Source of the DNA: Zantedeschia hybrid cultivar
Lineage: Eukaryota; Streptophyta; Magnoliopsida; Alismatales; Araceae
Assembly: GCA_030544215.1 (NCBI GenBank)
Contig: JARZZO010000013.1
Coordinates: 24,907,229 to 24,971,228 of the forward strand
Reading direction: 5' to 3'
DNA: 64,000 nucleotides
In this document: positions 55,283-64,000 of the stretch, in pieces
Numbering within the stretch: position 1 is the first letter of the stretch
Layout: each line of letters begins with the position of its first letter
Notes under the pieces: model-generated
The model's database searches: none
Seen by the model: the letters and a program-made list of their open reading frames with translations, nothing else
Told to the model about the DNA's origin: nothing
Made by a program: the position numbers and the translations under genes

Positions 55283-55579
55283 ATGGAACAAGGTAATGAT
55301 ATCCTTTATCTTCTGTGTGGGTCAGACAGTAAGGATGTGGATCACCTATTAATCACTTGTTCAGTCAGCCAAGCTATATGGAGAATTTTCAGCACTTTAT
55401 TTCAGTTTCAGGGAGATTTCTTCAATGTATCAGAAATGTGGTCCTTTTTTAAATGCTTCATCAAGGTATGCCTGCATCTACTAAGAAGAAAGTACTTGGA
55501 ATTCTACCGCATGCAGTATGCTGGAGCATTTGGAGAGCGTGTAACAACGTTGCCTTCCAGGGAAGCAAACTCCTCCTAA
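55283..55579 (+). pseudogene. LINE zinc-binding domain, copy 2
   Basis: Identical translation to 54846-55142, created by the 437-bp tandem duplication. Confidence 0.8.
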
Positions 55580-55794
55580 AAAAACATTTCCCTAAGAGAT
55601 TTATCCTCATTGTACAACGGGAGTTGTTTTATCTAGGGAATTCCAGCTGATACCTGGACGAAGTTGATTAAATAGTTATTTGACTAGTAGTTTCTTTTAT
55701 GAATCTCTCATCTCCTTTCGATTGTACTTCCTCTATTTATTTTCAATAAAATTGGTGGTACAATCCAATTAAAAAAAACTTGGTAGCTAAACAG

Positions 55795-57655
55795 CTACAT
55801 AGATACACAGGAAGCTAGATAGATAATAGCTAGATGGATAGACTGTCATATAGCTTGGTAGGTAGATAGGATAGACATAGAGGAATATAGATTGTCAGAT
55901 GGATGGGGGTAGATATGTTGATCCATAGTGGCTAGATGGATAAATGAATAAATATGTAGATAAGTAGCTATACAAGCATGGTTTGCCATATCGTACCGGA
56001 TCGGGCTGACTCGTACGAGTCGACTAGTATTTGGACGAGTCATAGTCGCTGGGACGGTTTGAGTTATCGAGTCACATCCGACTCGAACCGACTCGATGCA
56101 ACTCGTGCCAACTCGTACGTGACTCATGCCGACCCGATGGGACTCGTGTATGACTCATGATGACTCATGCAATACATTGCGATCCGGCACGGGCCGTTGT
56201 GATCCAGCTCAAGCCTACTCAATGTGATTTAATGTCACTTGTATCTTTTTAAATTGACTTTTTTTTCTAATTTGATAAGTAATGTTTTTTTCTCCAACTG
56301 GTAAATAATTAGGCTTTTTCCCCTAATTTAATAGGTGATTTTCACTTGTATATTGATTAATAAGGTAGATTTCTCCTAAATTTGGCATAAAGTCATTGTC
56401 ATTAATAAACCATTGAACTTAAAAGTTTATTTATGTCATAATTATTCACAAAATTAGATAATCTGAAAAAAATAAAAAATAAGTATGGATCAGCCTGACT
56501 CATGCGAGTAGGACCAAGCCAATCCGAGTCGGGCCGAGTCAGATCGGTATCGTATCGTATCTAGGAAGATGCGATCTAATACGGCTCAACGATACGGCAA
56601 CCCTTGTATACAAGTAGGTGGGTAGATAGATTGATACACAACTGGATACGTGGGAAGATATGCAGCTAGGTAGGTAGATACATACCTAGCTATATAGCTA
56701 AATAGATAGATAGTTTGGCATATAGTTAGATAGATAGATAACTTGGTATCTAGATAGATAGATAGATAGATACTTAGATAGATAACTTAAATAGCTACAT
56801 AGATACAAAGGAAGCTAGATACATGATAGGCATATGGATAGACTGCCATATAGCTCGGTAGGTAGATAAAATAGACAAAGAGGAACGTAGATTGTTAGAT
56901 GGATGGGTAGATACATAGATCGATAGATAGATAGATAGTTGGATATATGTATGTAGGTACATAAATAGATAGCTAAATGGTTAGATAGATGGATACATAT
57001 GTTGGTAGGTAGGTAGGAGGTAGGAAGGACAGTAGAAAGATAGATTGATAGAAGAAAAAATATATATACATTGGAAAACTAGATAGATAGGTAGATAAAT
57101 ATATAGATAGATTGCTAGCTAGGACCTAGGTAGTTTGATAGATAAGTAGGTAGATAGATCGATCGATAGGTAGGGAGGTACATAGGTAGGGTACTAGTGG
57201 ATAGGTTCATAGATTATGAAAACAGATAGATAGGTAGGTAGATAGATACTTCGTTAGATGGCTAGCTAAGTAGGTAGATTGACAGCTACACTATGAGAAC
57301 ATATTGACAGGCAGATTGGCAATTGTATAGATTGATATTTTGATAAATAGATGGATAGTTGGATAAACAAATAGATAGGTAGGTAAGTAGGTGGGGAAAA
57401 TAAATGGATAGATATGTAGACAAATAGGTGATAGGTAGATAACTTGGTAGGACCATTGATAGGTAGGTAGAGCGATCACTGGATAGCAAATGAAAAATAG
57501 GCAAATCTATGAGTAGAAAGATAGGAAGGTAGGTTGATACACGACTAGCTATATGAATAATTGGATAGGTTAAATAGTGAAACAATATAACTAGGTAGGT
57601 AGATTGCTAGATAAATAGATGGATAGATCGATCAATCGATTAATAGATAGATAAG
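55795..57655. repeat. GATA/GGTA-type tetranucleotide repeat region
   Basis: Long degenerate runs of TAGATAGA, TAGGTAGG and related tetramers, continuing the tract at 49,237 across the LINE. It is interrupted by a hAT element at 55977-56606. Tyr/Ile-rich frames on the minus strand are artefacts. Confidence 0.92.
55977..56606. mobile_element. 630-bp non-autonomous hAT element with perfect TSD
   Basis: The termini CATGGTTTGCCATATCGTA and, in reverse, CAAGGGTTGCCGTATCGTT are imperfect inverted repeats. TATACAAG is duplicated at 55969-55976 and 56607-56614. The ends are dense in GACTCGTACGAGTCG-like palindromes and the middle is AT-rich. No transposase. Confidence 0.9.
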
Positions 57656-57659
57656 GAAC

Positions 57660-58500
57660 GAGCAGGACTTGTCATTTGGATCAGGATATTACATGCTACT
57701 GCTTGGGTATGATTTCCCATATAACTCTTGTTATTCTACCCCTGATAAGTACTGATCAATGTTCTCATTGAATACAACACAGAAATGGAGCATCTTCCCT
57801 AAAGCAGTCATAAACTTTCTTCATTGATTGGTCATCAGAAGTCTGCCCAAGCAAGTTCCTCCAAGCATGTTTCTTCCTTGATACTACTACTTCAATATTG
57901 TGGATAATATGATGTGAAAGGAACAACATGATATTTATAGAGAAGGGGGGTGCTATTTTTCATATGACCAAAAAGTTTGTTAAATTGGCTCAGTGGCTAA
58001 AAATAATTGCTAGAAAGAATTCAGAAATACAACTATACTGCATAAGATCAAGAACTAGAGAAATATGACTACATAGAGATGGTGTTTTCTTCCTATGCTT
58101 GTACCTTTAGTTACAGAATGGGGTTATTTGCTTGAGCATTTCTATCAACTAAACAAAGGGTATTGGGAGAAGTGTAAATGTGCCTTGAGTGAACTCATGA
58201 TTAATTTCATGTACCCTTTTTTAACATCTAACGAATTGTGGCCCTCAAATCTCCAAAAAAGCATTGGAGGTATAGAAGAGGCAACTAGAGAAACAATGTG
58301 AAAATTATACATGGAAGAATCTGTCCAAGAAATCAATACTGATACAACATACTATTGCAAAGAAGAATAGCTGACACAATGGTCCCTCAAATTAGAAAAT
58401 AATAAGGAAAATAAACAAGAAAAAACAACACACATCCACAAAGTTCCAGAACAAATAGTCACATAAATATAAACCTCAAGGAAGCACACACAAGAAAAAT
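57660..58500. other. Unique-looking DNA, possible minus-strand exons
   Basis: Less repetitive than its surroundings. A minus-strand stretch at about 57,760-57,880 reads FMTALGKMLHFCVVFNENID in one frame, but it is short and unsupported. No domain is recognised. Confidence 0.25.
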
Positions 58501-58510
58501 CACAAACACC

Positions 58511-58738
58511 TTACTTTGGTGATCTTTTGACAAGAATTATAAGATTCAAAAATAGTAACAATCTTTTGACAAGAATTATAAGATTCAAAAATATTAATGC
58601 ACTGACAATTGCGTAGAATATCGAGACAAGTGCATACCAGTCTAAAAGTTTCTGGTCTACAAATTGGGTATATGCCACCAATCTCCAAGCCTTGGGCATG
58701 TCAGCAAACCCCACAAAATGCTTCATCACATCCAGAAC
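58511..58738 (-). CDS. Exon-like fragment of an unrecognised membrane protein
   Basis: On the minus strand a splice-acceptor-like TTTGTAG ends at 58739. The frame that follows (VLDVMKHFVGFADMPKAWR, then YTQFVDQKLLDWYALVS) is open to a TAA at 58511. Its second half is strongly hydrophobic (IFYAIVSALIFLNLIILVK), like one membrane span. A 39-bp in-frame tandem duplication (58523-58561 and 58562-58600) repeats FLNLIILVKR. I do not recognise the family. It could be the last coding exon of a minus-strand host gene whose upstream exons would lie to the right, or a decayed copy. Confidence 0.35.
   Translation of the reverse strand, partial: VLDVMKHFVGFADMPKAWRLVAYTQFVDQKLLDWYALVSIFYAIVSALIFLNLIILVKRLLLFLNLIILVKRSPK
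58523..58600. repeat. 39-bp tandem duplication
   Basis: TCTTTTGACAAGAATTATAA through CAAAAATA-TAA twice, nearly perfect and a multiple of three. Confidence 0.9.
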
Positions 58739-58749
58739 CTACAAAGTAG

Positions 58750-59345
58750 TATTGCATTAAAATGAAGGTTTCCTCTCGTATACAAAGATGAAGTGAATCA
58801 ATGTGAAAAAACATGAAATACATGGTACAAAAAGTAAAGAAATAAGAAAGAATTTTGTAAAATTTTGCTGTGACTAAATAGTACTATTATGACTATCTTG
58901 GAAGGGGACATGCTAGATCTCCTCTAAGGGCGCAGCACAAGGACCTTAACAAGATGGACAACTGGGTTTTGGAGGTTGGCTAGCAGTGGCCAGTGGGGAA
59001 CTTTCTATCAAGTTGTATCTACAGGTCCTCTAGGATGGAGGTACCTGATTCCTGCCGGCCTCACCTTCCAAAGGGGTAAAAAACAGACAATAGAATTACA
59101 TGTCTATTTCAAATAACGGCACTTTACATTCTATAGAAACAAGAGGCGTGCATCAAGCAACCCAATACCCAATTTTACAAGTCAAAGAATAACAAGAAAT
59201 CAGAAGGTGCGCGCCGGGAGGGGGAAGGAAAAAACAAAGAAAAATCAGATCAGACAACGGACACGGAACCACAGCACCAGAGGAAAGGATGGCAAACCAG
59301 ATGTGAAGACGAGGGTAAGTCTCTTTTTACAGACGGTGCTCATCT
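58750..59345. other. Intergenic or intronic DNA
   Basis: No coding frame is supported. A GC-rich GGTGCGCGCCGGGAGGG patch lies at about 59,206. It could be intron or 5' leader of the minus-strand exon-like fragment. Confidence 0.3.
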
Positions 59346-59352
59346 TCTGAGG

Positions 59353-59640
59353 GAGCCTGATTGAGCGCATCGCCTCGACGTGGGTAAGCTTCGCGCTCTG
59401 GTTCGCCTACCTGCTCGCCGACTGGGTGGCCCGTGGCCGTCTTCGCCCTCGGCATCCTCTCCAACAACCAAGGAGACTCCAAACCCAACGACGACCTCCT
59501 CGCCTTCTCGTCTCCTTTCCTCTTCCTGCGCTTGGGCGGCCCCGACACCATCACCGCCTTCTCCATGGAGGACAAAGAGCCCTGGATGAGGCACCTGCTT
59601 GCGCTGCTCTTCAGTGGGACGAGGAGCGATTGGAGGTTTG
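59353..59640 (+). pseudogene. DUF4220-type gene fragment
   Basis: The plus strand reads SLIERIASTWVSFALWFAYL then LADWVA. After an indel near 59,429 the frame from 59433 gives VFALGILSNNQGDS, DDLLAFSSPFLFLRLGGPDT, ITAFSMEDKEPWMRHLLALL. The order (Leu-Ala-Asp-Trp, Ala-Leu-Gly-x-Leu-Ser, Leu-Gly-Gly-Pro-Asp-Thr-Ile-Thr, then Glu-Asp ... Arg-His) is the signature of the plant DUF4220/DUF594 membrane-protein family. Those proteins are several hundred residues long and only part of the N-terminal half is here. The GC content is far above the flanks, as in monocot exons. The function of the family is poorly known. Confidence 0.75.
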
Positions 59641-59779
59641 GAGCCACCCAATTTGCAGAGAGAAATGGAGAAGACGACGGCCAGCTTGGGAGCGGGGGTC
59701 GGTTTGGGTTCGGAGAGTTGCGAAACAAGAAAAAGGGGTTGAGTGGCTACTTATATTTTATAATTACTAGGTGGTAAAA

Positions 59780-60940
59780 AAAACAGACGTTAGCTCTCGT
59801 CTCTGCGGGACCCAAATTTCAAATTCGTTTCGAGGTTTTTCTTACTTTATTAGGATTCACAATGATACCACAAAGCATGCGCATCTATCTTTACGAGAAC
59901 CATGAAAGTAAGAAATATACAAATTATCAGAGACGTAAACTCAGTTTATCACTTTAAAGGAAGAAAGATTCATGATAGTTTTATGTATATGTTATTGTGA
60001 TTTTCGACGATTCTCATGATTCGGTCATGATATTTATTTTTTGACATTGTTATATCAAAAGGATATGGTAGTTTAAAAGCAAATAGCCTTGACATGAATT
60101 AGTTCAATATTTCAAATTTCCATATACTCTAATCTTCATATTTATCTAAAAACTTTATAACATTTTAACTTACATGGAACTCTAATTGGATCGCAAGGGC
60201 TTAAAAGGTTGCAAGAATTTTTTTAAAAATAATATGAAAATTGCAAGAGCTTATACATATAATTAAATGATTGTGAGGATTGAGGAGTAAAGACACCTTT
60301 CATAGAAGCCAAACGATCAACATCAAGTGGCATTCTTCTATCCACCCTTAGTAATTAAAAAGTCACACACAGGGTACCTTTTATTAATATATAGAAATTT
60401 TTAAATTTTATTAAAACAATCTATCAGTATATTGTTGACATTTATTTTCAGTATGACAAATAAATTTATAATAAAAATCAGATGTGTCTAACATATGAAT
60501 CCTTAAACTTATAAAAAAAAATCAGTCATTAATCCCTTATGATTTGGAGTTAGCCCTCAGTTGTTAGTTTTCAAATTCGTGATACCCACTTATTTTGTAC
60601 ATGTGAATAGCAAGCAAGTTTGTAACATTATATATTAAGTTATCATATAATTCATAGTAGAATGGCCTATAGTGTTTAGTCACATATCATACTTTTAGTT
60701 GAATGAAGGTGGAAACTGTGGAGAGGAGAAAAAAAAAACAAGCAAAAAAGCACATCAAAGGAGATAATTTTTTATTAAATTTAATAATAAAACATATTTA
60801 TAAAAATTACAAAAAACTTAACCATAGAGTTGCTTGTAACACCATTATACGTGCGAAAAGTAACATATTTTTCACAATATCTTATTAAAATTGCTTTCAT
60901 GAAAAAATGTTGCTATATGTAAACCGGATGATAGTTGTTT
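59780..60940. other. AT-rich intergenic DNA
   Basis: No gene, RNA or clear repeat is seen. Short open frames here have no recognisable content. Confidence 0.6.
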
Positions 60941-62390
60941 AGGGAGAATTGCATACATTATTGCTGTAATACCTGCCCCATTAGAACTTTAGTTTCAACC
61001 CATTAATAGCCTAGGTAGGCTCATTAGTGGGTTTAGATTAGGCTTATTGGGTTCTAACCAAGAGCGTTGAAATGTGTCACCCTATAGTGATGTGAATCAA
61101 AGGGTGCTGAGAGACGTCAGGTCGGGCTGACCAGTCTCAGAGTTTATGTTCTATGCGAACTACGCACCGGTCTTTCTTTTTGAGGAGTTCGATTCCGTGT
61201 GGCCTTTGACTTTGTGAGTATTTATAGGCCATATGTGTACATAAGAGCCCTCTAATGCATCATAAACCCTAGAAGGACCATGACAGAGAGAGAGAGAGAG
61301 AGATAATGGTTCCCAGCATGAGAGGTGACGTTTCGGCATGTTCTTCATGCGCTCTTGGTGGGAGGTGCGATAGGGGTGGTGTAGCAGCTTTGCTGTGCGC
61401 GTGGGAAATTGTTCGCCTTGTCTAGGCGAGCTTCTGCAAGCCGTTTAGCGTAGAGTTGAGGCAACTGATGATGAATCTATATTCACAGATGTTTTTATAT
61501 AAATAAAACTATGTTTTCAAAGTATTTTTCCACATACTAAGCTAGTAGTATGAAGAGAGGTATTGGTGGTCTTATTAGATGCGCATGAACCCATGTGTAT
61601 GATCCCTCTTCTTGAAAACCCCCATAAGCTTCACGTAAAAATCCTAGAAAGCCATGTAGAACACTGTTCGACGCATCGAAAACGTGTCATGCATCCATGA
61701 CGCAATTCATTATTCACGTCATCCTCTGGTGATGCAATTTAGCATGCTAGTAGCCAACTTTGAAGTCTTGTTCTTTCTATTTAAGTCTGCATATAAAGCT
61801 AGATGGTTTGATAATTCATGGTTTGTTTTGATACACTGCATGCTTATGGATATTATGAAGTTTTCTTCTATATATAATCTCCATGGAAAATCCTTTTATT
61901 GTGCATGAATCCATGATTTGCATCATGTTAGATCATTATTTTCCTGTTGAAAGGCATGATTAGATTTTGTATCAGATCAGTAATTAGTTCATGGTTAATA
62001 TGTGATTTGTCTAGAATTAAATTGCTTAGACTTGATCTAACAGCCTGAAAGGCATCAGCCAATGATGACATGATTCACATGCCATTTGAGGGTGATGCGA
62101 TTCAGATTGTGTTGCGTCTGATACATCCGTTAATTTGTTGCACATCGTGTTAATTTTTATGTTAATGCATTATAGTTCACGTCATTGTCACTATGATGAT
62201 CTGCATGCATAGTTAAAATGTTAAATGCTATGAACAATGCCACCTTAAGACTATAAATGTCCAACCCACAATAGCGTCCTTGTGAGGGAAGACTAAGAAT
62301 AAGATGTGAAAGAGCTTAAGGTAACGAGTTAAAATCTTAGAAGTGTACTTGCTTGCGGCTACACTGTGACGACCTACAAATATTAAGAAT
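60941..62390. other. AT-rich DNA with LTR-like traits
   Basis: TATTTATAGGCC at 61,219, a GA microsatellite at 61,282-61,304, and several degenerate copies of a CATGATT-GCATCATG-type motif between 61,690 and 62,110. No coding region. A retroelement origin is possible but not shown. Confidence 0.3.
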
Positions 62391-62525
62391 ATTTACACAA
62401 TTGCATAAAGTGGAAGGATGATATATTAAAAGAATCTTTATATTTCTGACAACATATAAAAGGAAAAGTTTACTTATGATTTTAGTGAATTTTTTGTTTA
62501 ATTAAGTTGTCACTAAGTTTCACTA

Positions 62526-62543
62526 GAATATATATATATATAT
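62526..62543. repeat. TA microsatellite
   Basis: About nine TA units. Confidence 0.9.
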
Positions 62544-62625
62544 AATAGTGAAAAGGACAGTTGTAAATCCTTAAAAAGTATAAATGCAATTATCAAAAGT
62601 TTAAGAACAAAAGTGTGGTTGACAA

Positions 62626-62702
62626 TTTTATAAGATATTAAGTGAAATTTTTTAAGTCCTTAATTTTATAAGATATTAAGTGAAATTTTTTTAAGTCCTT
62701 AA
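62626..62702. repeat. 38-bp tandem duplication
   Basis: TTTTATAAGATATTAAGTG through TTTAAGTCCTTAA occurs twice in tandem. Confidence 0.9.
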
Positions 62703-62720
62703 ACTACAATTAAATAATTA

Positions 62721-64000
62721 GAAAGATGATTGTATATGTTAGAATTGGGTGGCCTCATAGCCAATCATTGTACATTCTAGTTCAAATAATTAATAAAGGC
62801 AATTATTTCTTCATTTATAGTTCTCGCAAAGTAACTATCGTAATGAAAGTCCATAGACAAATATATGGGATATTGAATCATGATGAGATCATGATAGTGA
62901 GATCAATATCCTCAGTCAATTGTCTTAAACAGTTCTCGATCATAGGATATTTGAGATGGACATTAAATATCCGATAAGATCGACACAAGTTATGTCTGCT
63001 CATATGATGAGGGTGAATGATCTCACATTCACTCGTGTGGTGACACTAAGACAAACAAGTGGGTGCTCATTAGAGAATGAGTTCACTGAACAGACCCAAA
63101 TAAGAATTCCTGGATGGTAATTATACCTATTAGTCAACCAGGGAATTCAATCGTTGCAGTAGCACATTTGGTCCTTTGACCTGAGTCACCAATGATACCT
63201 TGTTTGTGGACCATTGTATCTTGATTCTCTGACTCGTGGACTTTAACCATTAAGTCCACCATAATCGGTCTTTTAGATACAGTGGAAAGCTTGCGAAGGT
63301 AATTGAGTGAACAACAAGGGATCACTCACTCTTGGTATAAGACTGGAGAGAGAATGTCCTATGGATGTGTACACAGAAATCCCTGGCCATAGTCAAATGA
63401 AAGAGATGTCTTTCTAGATATTAATTGTGTACTGGAATCCATCTAGATAATGCGATAGAGGGTTTGACTATAAAACCATACCCTTGCGTTATTGGGACAT
63501 TGCATGAGTGAATGATTATATCTGTACGGCATCTGCAGACGGAAAGGTTCAATTGAAGGAAACCGTATCCCTTATATCTTCTGGGATCATGAGGTAGTGT
63601 TTGGTGCTGTTCATGATCAGAAGGCCAAGTGATTTGATCATCAGATGATAATTCACTTGTTTATTAAATTAATCATTTAACATGTGATGTTTAAATGTTA
63701 ATTAATAAATATTAAACTCAAGAAACAGTTCTAAGTTTAATGGGCCTGCAACCAGACTGATATATGGGCCTAGAGGGTCACATACATAAGAGTTCTCGTC
63801 AGGCGGTGAGAGACATTAAATTTCATGCTTATCTGGGTTTTTATGAAAAACTGCAGGATAAACATGAAGATTTAATGGAGAATTATCCAAGGCCAAACTC
63901 TTGGATAATCATGAGGATTAATCCTTGTGCTTATCCTTATTTCTATATAAGGAGGGCCAAGGGGGAGGGGTTAAAAGGTTGGTTGGACGAATTTTTACCC
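62721..64000 (+). mobile_element. LTR-like sequence running off the window
   Basis: Non-coding DNA with TATA-like TATATAAGG near 63,945 about 50 bases before the window end. The overall style (GATCATGATAGTGAGATC, GTTCTCGATCATAGGATATTTG) resembles long LTRs of plant copia elements. No terminus or gag is visible, so this rests on general resemblance. Confidence 0.35.

Larger units (their letters stand above)
54761..55634 (+). repeat. 437-bp tandem duplication in the LINE
   Basis: 54761-55197 and 55198-55634 appear identical by eye, including the 98-codon open frame in each (54846-55142 and 55283-55579). Confidence 0.92.
50132..55776 (+). mobile_element. LINE retrotransposon with 18-bp TSD
   Basis: Plus-strand non-LTR element from TAGATTGCCAAC to an A-rich end (CAATTAAAAAA). 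The target AACTTGGTAGCTAAACAG is present on the right at 55777-55794, and on the left at 49261-49276 plus 50130-50131, split by the hAT element. ORF1 is 5'-truncated. ORF2 has endonuclease, reverse transcriptase and zinc-binding domains, all broken. A 1-kb insertion and a 437-bp duplication enlarge it. Confidence 0.88.

Noticed and set aside
57286..57585. Tyr/Ile/Leu-rich frame that looks like a membrane protein
   Set aside because: It is the antisense of the GATA/GGTA tetranucleotide repeat.

Overview
This window looks like repeat-dominated nuclear DNA from a flowering plant, probably a monocot. The evidence is Ty1/copia, Ty3/gypsy and LINE proteins decayed by in-frame stops, several hAT-type transposon families with 8-bp target-site duplications (TSDs), long GATA and CT microsatellites, and one GC-rich DUF4220-type exon in AT-rich DNA. 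I cannot name the species. I see no intact protein-coding gene, no tRNA gene, no CRISPR array and no bacterial-style operon.

Layout. 1-678 is the right part of an LTR-like sequence with a GGGCC-rich minisatellite. About 679-42,198 is a complex higher-order repeat. Its unit is an AT-rich spacer of about 1.2 kb (six copies) followed by runs of degenerate ~140/149-bp monomers. Most monomer runs are interrupted by a non-autonomous hAT family, called hAT-A here. The array has itself been invaded by a copia fragment (2,779-4,705, plus strand), by a compound block of gypsy, 5S-derived element and copia (19,881-31,866, mostly minus strand), by a second copy of the gypsy-associated 2.1-kb repeat (37,273-39,446), and by small MITEs. 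42,199-49,236 holds a LINE tail and low-complexity DNA, including a 272-bp tandem duplication with TATA boxes. 49,237-57,655 was originally a GATA-type microsatellite. A LINE inserted in it, and hAT elements later inserted in the LINE's own target-site duplication and in the microsatellite. 57,656-59,760 holds the only hints of host genes: an exon-like minus-strand piece and a broken DUF4220 exon. 59,760-64,000 is AT-rich and ends in LTR-like sequence.

Most notable content. The larger hAT-A copies carry, on the minus strand, a captured host gene fragment with two Agenet (DUF724-like, chromatin-reader type) domains. The recurring motifs are GDEVEVSWDD, GAWYEAKVV and GWWMGVVV. This makes hAT-A a Pack-type (gene-capturing) hAT, and at least seven decayed copies of the capture sit in one 35-kb array. 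TSDs and chimeric ends show how the array grew by segmental duplication and unequal exchange. Almost everything here is non-functional as protein, so the window is best read as a record of nested insertions and duplications.
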